Assembly: GCF_015999265.1 (NCBI RefSeq)
Contig: NZ_JAEAGR010000001.1
Span: forward strand, 186,001-250,000
From: Mobilitalea sibirica
Lineage (GTDB): Bacteria; Bacillota; Clostridia; Lachnospirales; Lachnospiraceae
Direction of reading: 5' to 3'
Length of the DNA stretch: 64,000 nt
This document shows, piece by piece, positions 61,404-64,000 of the stretch. The first letter of the stretch is position 1. Each line of letters opens with the position of its first letter. A program made the position numbers and the translations under genes. The notes beneath the pieces are model-generated. The model was not told the DNA's origin. It worked only from the letters and a program-made list of their open reading frames with translations, and did not search any database.

Positions 61404-62801
61404 TTGGCAAATACGTCTATGGTTAAAAATGAAATGCCGGCCCAGGAGGCTGAGATAAGAAATAAAAATTTTCTGGAGGTTGCCTTAGGCTATACGAAGG
61501 AGCAAGCAATCGATGAAGCAAAACGTTGCCTCCAATGTAAGAATAAATTATGTATCAACGGATGTCCTGTGCAGATTGACATTCCCTTGTTTATCCAATT
61601 TGTCGCAGATGGTGACTTTGAGGCTGCATATCAGGTAATAGCTCGCGCCAGTTCTTTACCTGCTGTCTGTGGAAGAGTATGTCCTCAGGAGATACAGTGT
61701 GAAGCAAAATGTGTAAGAGGGATTAAGGGAGAACCGGTAGCGATTGGAAGATTGGAACGTTTTGTTGCTGACTATCATATTACCCATGGGGCTGAAAAAC
61801 AGATAAAACCAATATCCAATGATAAAAAAGTAGCTGTCATAGGTTCCGGTCCTTCCGGTCTGGCCTGTGCCGGAGATCTTGCAAAAAAAGGGTATAGCGT
61901 AACTATATTTGAGGCATTACATCTTGCCGGAGGAGTTCTTGTATACGGTATCCCCGAATTCAGACTTCCGAAAGCCATTGTACAAAAAGAGATTAATTCC
62001 TTAAAGGAGCTGGGAGTTGATATCCAGACCAATATGGTAATTGGTAAAACCATTTCAATTGACGAGTTGTTAAATGAATATGGTTACGAGGCCGTATTTA
62101 TCGGTTCCGGTGCAGGACTTCCAAGATTTATGAATATCAAAGGAGAGAATTTAAAAGGGGTCTATTCTGCCAATGAGTTTTTGACAAGGATTAATCTTAT
62201 GAAAGCATATGAGGAGAGTGGAGCTACTCCTATACAAAAAGGCAGTAAAGTTGCAGTTGTTGGTGGAGGTAATGTGGCTATGGATGCGGCAAGATGTGCC
62301 AAACGTCTGGGATCTGAGGTAACTATTATTTATCGCCGTACCGAAAAGGAGCTGCCTGCAAGACTGGAAGAGATAGAGCATGCTAAAGAAGAAGGGATAA
62401 AGTTTAAGTTTCTTACCAACCCATTAGAGATTGTAGGTGACGAGAAAGGATGGGTAAAGGGTATAAGCTGTCAACAGATGATACTGGGGGAAGCCGATTC
62501 TTCAGGACGGCAAAAGCCCATTCCAATAGAAGGCAGTAATTTTAGTATTGAAGCCGATTGTATCATAATGTCCATTGGAACATCTCCAAACCCTCTCATT
62601 AAAGATACAACTGAGGGTCTCGCAACACAAAAATGGGGAGGCATTATAGCAGATGAGAGGACGGGATTAACTTCACGAAAAGCCGTCTATGCCGGTGGAG
62701 ATGCGGTAACCGGCGCGGCTACAGTTATCCTTGCCATGGGAGCCGGTAAAAATGCAGCTACAGCAATAGATGAATATATTATGGGCTCAAGGGAGGGATA
62801 A
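61404..62801 (+). CDS. nfnB: NfnB: NADH-dependent reduced ferredoxin:NADP oxidoreductase, large subunit
   Basis: A 465-aa subunit of the GltD/glutamate-synthase small-chain family. The N-terminal iron-sulfur region has CLQCKNKLCINGCPV and CGRVCPQEIQCEAKC (two [4Fe-4S]). FAD binds at VIGSGPSGLACAGDLAKKG and NADPH at VAVVGGGNVAMDAARCAKRLG; SIGTSPNPLI and AGGDAVTGAATVI complete the family pattern. A TTG start immediately after the nfnA stop, with AAAGGAGGTG upstream, is supported. Taken alone it could be called glutamate synthase beta, but the NfnA partner and absence of gltB argue for NfnB. Confidence 0.92.
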   Translation: MANTSMVKNEMPAQEAEIRNKNFLEVALGYTKEQAIDEAKRCLQCKNKLCINGCPVQIDIPLFIQFVADGDFEAAYQVIARASSLPAVCGRVCPQEIQCEAKCVRGIKGEPVAIGRLERFVADYHITHGAEKQIKPISNDKKVAVIGSGPSGLACAGDLAKKGYSVTIFEALHLAGGVLVYGIPEFRLPKAIVQKEINSLKELGVDIQTNMVIGKTISIDELLNEYGYEAVFIGSGAGLPRFMNIKGENLKGVYSANEFLTRINLMKAYEESGATPIQKGSKVAVVGGGNVAMDAARCAKRLGSEVTIIYRRTEKELPARLEEIEHAKEEGIKFKFLTNPLEIVGDEKGWVKGISCQQMILGEADSSGRQKPIPIEGSNFSIEADCIIMSIGTSPNPLIKDTTEGLATQKWGGIIADERTGLTSRKAVYAGGDAVTGAATVILAMGAGKNAATAIDEYIMGSREG

Positions 62802-62805
62802 CTTC

Positions 62806-63441
62806 ATGATAGAACCCATTCCTACACAAACCCTACAAAGACTGCCATTATATCTTAATTATCTGAAATCGTTACCTTCAGATGAGGTTCTAAATATCTC
62901 TGCAACTATGATAGCAGAGGAGCTTAGATTAAATGATGTTCAGGTTCGGAAGGATCTTGCCATGGCAGGCCAAGGAGGGCGTCCCAAAATCGGTTATCCG
63001 GTAAAGGACTTAATATCAGATATAGAACACTGTCTTGGATATGACAATATTGAACGAGTTGTTATCGTCGGATTAGATAACATGGGACGGGCTTTACTTA
63101 AGTATGAGGGTTTTTCGGAATATGGTTTTGATATTGTTGCAGCCTTTGACTTTGATGAGAGTGTAATCGGAACCCATATATTTGGAAAACAGGTTCTTTC
63201 GGTCGAAAAGCTTCCCAAGATATGTTCAAGAATGAAGATTAAAATGGGTATTATTACTGTTGGTTCCAAAGAAGCACAGAGTGTCTGCGATCTGCTCGTG
63301 AAAAGCGGCATTATGGCAATATGGAATTTTTCTTCTGTCCGATTAAAAGTACCGGATAAAATTATCGTACAGAATGAAAACCTGGCCAGTTCATTAGCAG
63401 TTTTATCAAATCATTTAGTGGAAAAATTTCGTTCTGTTTAA
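62806..63441 (+). CDS. rex: Rex-family NAD(H)-sensing repressor (divergent copy 2)
   Basis: A 211-aa Rex paralogue. The winged helix (residues about 10-65) has MIAEELRLNDVQVRKDL, followed by AMAGQGGRPKIGYPV in place of the usual YFGEFG stretch. The NAD loop is GLDNMG, lacking the second Gly of GxGxxG; AAFDFDE keeps the Asp; IWNFSSVRLKVPD and VQNENLASSLAVLSNHL are shared with copy 1. The start at 62806 follows GGGAGGG and lies four bases after the nfnB stop, so it is the third gene of the nfnAB operon and could report NAD(H) state back to it. The two copies differ strongly from each other. Confidence 0.88.
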   Translation: MIEPIPTQTLQRLPLYLNYLKSLPSDEVLNISATMIAEELRLNDVQVRKDLAMAGQGGRPKIGYPVKDLISDIEHCLGYDNIERVVIVGLDNMGRALLKYEGFSEYGFDIVAAFDFDESVIGTHIFGKQVLSVEKLPKICSRMKIKMGIITVGSKEAQSVCDLLVKSGIMAIWNFSSVRLKVPDKIIVQNENLASSLAVLSNHLVEKFRSV

Positions 63442-63604
63442 ACGAAAAATATTTTAAGTAATAAATAAGAACCCTCTAAAAAATTACTGTTATAAAAATC
63501 AGAGTTGAAACACATCTACTGGGCTATATACATAAAACGAAACAAAACCAAAACTGTAACATTTCTGAGGAAGAATTATTAAATATTAAGAACGGAGGAT
63601 GATT

Positions 63605-64000
63605 ATGAACAAAACATTTGATTTCACAATCGTGGATCATATTATGAATGAGCTTGGATGTAAACCAAGTGCGATCATTGCTATTTTGCAGGGTATTCAA
63701 GAGCATTACCGTTATCTACCTAGGGAGGTTTTTCCGTATTTATCAAAAAAGATAGGAATCAGTGAGGCCAGAATTTACAGCACGGCAACCTTTTATGAAA
63801 ACTTCTCTTTGAAACCGAAAGGTAAATTTGTGATTAAGATATGTGATGGTACTGCATGTCATGTAAGAAAATCAATTCCTATTCTGGAGAGACTTCGTAA
63901 GGATTTAGGATTATCAGAGAACAAGATAACAACGGATGATTTGGGATTTACCGTGGAAACAGTGTCCTGTCTTGGTGCCTGCGGTTTAGCACCGGTTATT
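63605..64000 (+). CDS. NuoE/HydC-like thioredoxin-fold [2Fe-2S] subunit (truncated by window end)
   Basis: At least 132 codons, no stop before the window ends. MNKTFDFTIVDHIMNELGCKP, then LQGIQEHYRYLPREVFPYLSKKIG and SEARIYSTATFYENF are the family's N-terminal helices. The ligands are C-x4-C (KICDGTACHV) and C-x3-C (SCLGACG), the four cysteines of the [2Fe-2S] site. ACGGAGGA precedes the ATG. Such subunits belong to NADH dehydrogenases, bifurcating [FeFe] hydrogenases or NAD-formate dehydrogenases; the next genes outside the window would decide. It fits with the redox-control genes before it. Confidence 0.9.
   Translation, partial: MNKTFDFTIVDHIMNELGCKPSAIIAILQGIQEHYRYLPREVFPYLSKKIGISEARIYSTATFYENFSLKPKGKFVIKICDGTACHVRKSIPILERLRKDLGLSENKITTDDLGFTVETVSCLGACGLAPVI

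Noticed and set aside
61404-62801. Glutamate synthase small subunit (GltD)
   Set aside because: No large glutamate synthase subunit is adjacent, and the NfnA-type partner directly upstream makes NfnB the better call.

Overview
The window reads as chromosome of a low-GC, strictly anaerobic Firmicute, most likely a Lachnospiraceae (Clostridium cluster XIVa) relative. Supporting points are the clostridial gene set (class III ribonucleotide reductase, pyruvate phosphate dikinase, sodium-pumping decarboxylase beta subunit, bifurcating NfnAB, two Rex paralogues), the era-recO-glyS-ppdK order, strong purine-rich ribosome binding sites and AT-rich spacers. The taxonomic call is an inference from gene content. 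No rRNA, tRNA, transposase, integrase or CRISPR array was seen.

Layout. 1-4.6 kb: a metal/cofactor-type cluster with two ferredoxin-bearing MinD-like ATPases, a NifX-like protein, a DUF134 regulator, an MBL-fold hydrolase and two tandem DUF5320 proteins, interrupted by a 187-nt palindromic element. 4.7-8 kb: an HTH regulator with a glycine-rich repeat tail, then an ABC-F ribosome-protection-type ATPase preceded by a leader ORF and terminator. 8.1-11.3 kb (minus strand): a 50-aa membrane protein, oadB, and a beta-propeller dehydrogenase-like protein. 11.7-31.4 kb: housekeeping genes (TPR lipoprotein, hflX, nrdD, thyA, DHFR, ilvE, guaB, amidase, SH3 lipoprotein, dCMP deaminase, pyk, a Lit-like membrane protein, purH), rich in dNTP and purine synthesis. 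31.8-42.7 kb: cold-shock protein, M16 protease, era, a YqzL-like protein, recO, a lipoprotein, glyS, ppdK.

About 43-51 kb is an accessory island: phosphotransferase, GNAT, a VOC protein whose 3' end is spliced onto the tail of a BRCT-domain gene, a NERD nuclease-like protein, a small Cys-rich protein, an McrB-type GTPase with EVE-like modules, McrC and a zinc-ribbon protein. This is the best candidate for a defence locus. 51-56.8 kb holds a cytosolic 5'-nucleotidase between two near-identical terminators, a UvrX-type polymerase with a YolD-like partner, a GNAT-like remnant, and a marR-flavin reductase operon whose promoter contains a perfect palindrome.

57-64 kb is a redox-control region: a divergent Rex, a LysR regulator, an iron alcohol dehydrogenase, nfnA-nfnB with a second divergent Rex, and the start of a NuoE/HydC-like [2Fe-2S] subunit. 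ATATCGATAT-type palindromes recur upstream of rex1 and adh, with a half-site before nfnA, and a near-canonical Rex box sits before adh, suggesting a shared NAD(H)-responsive regulon.
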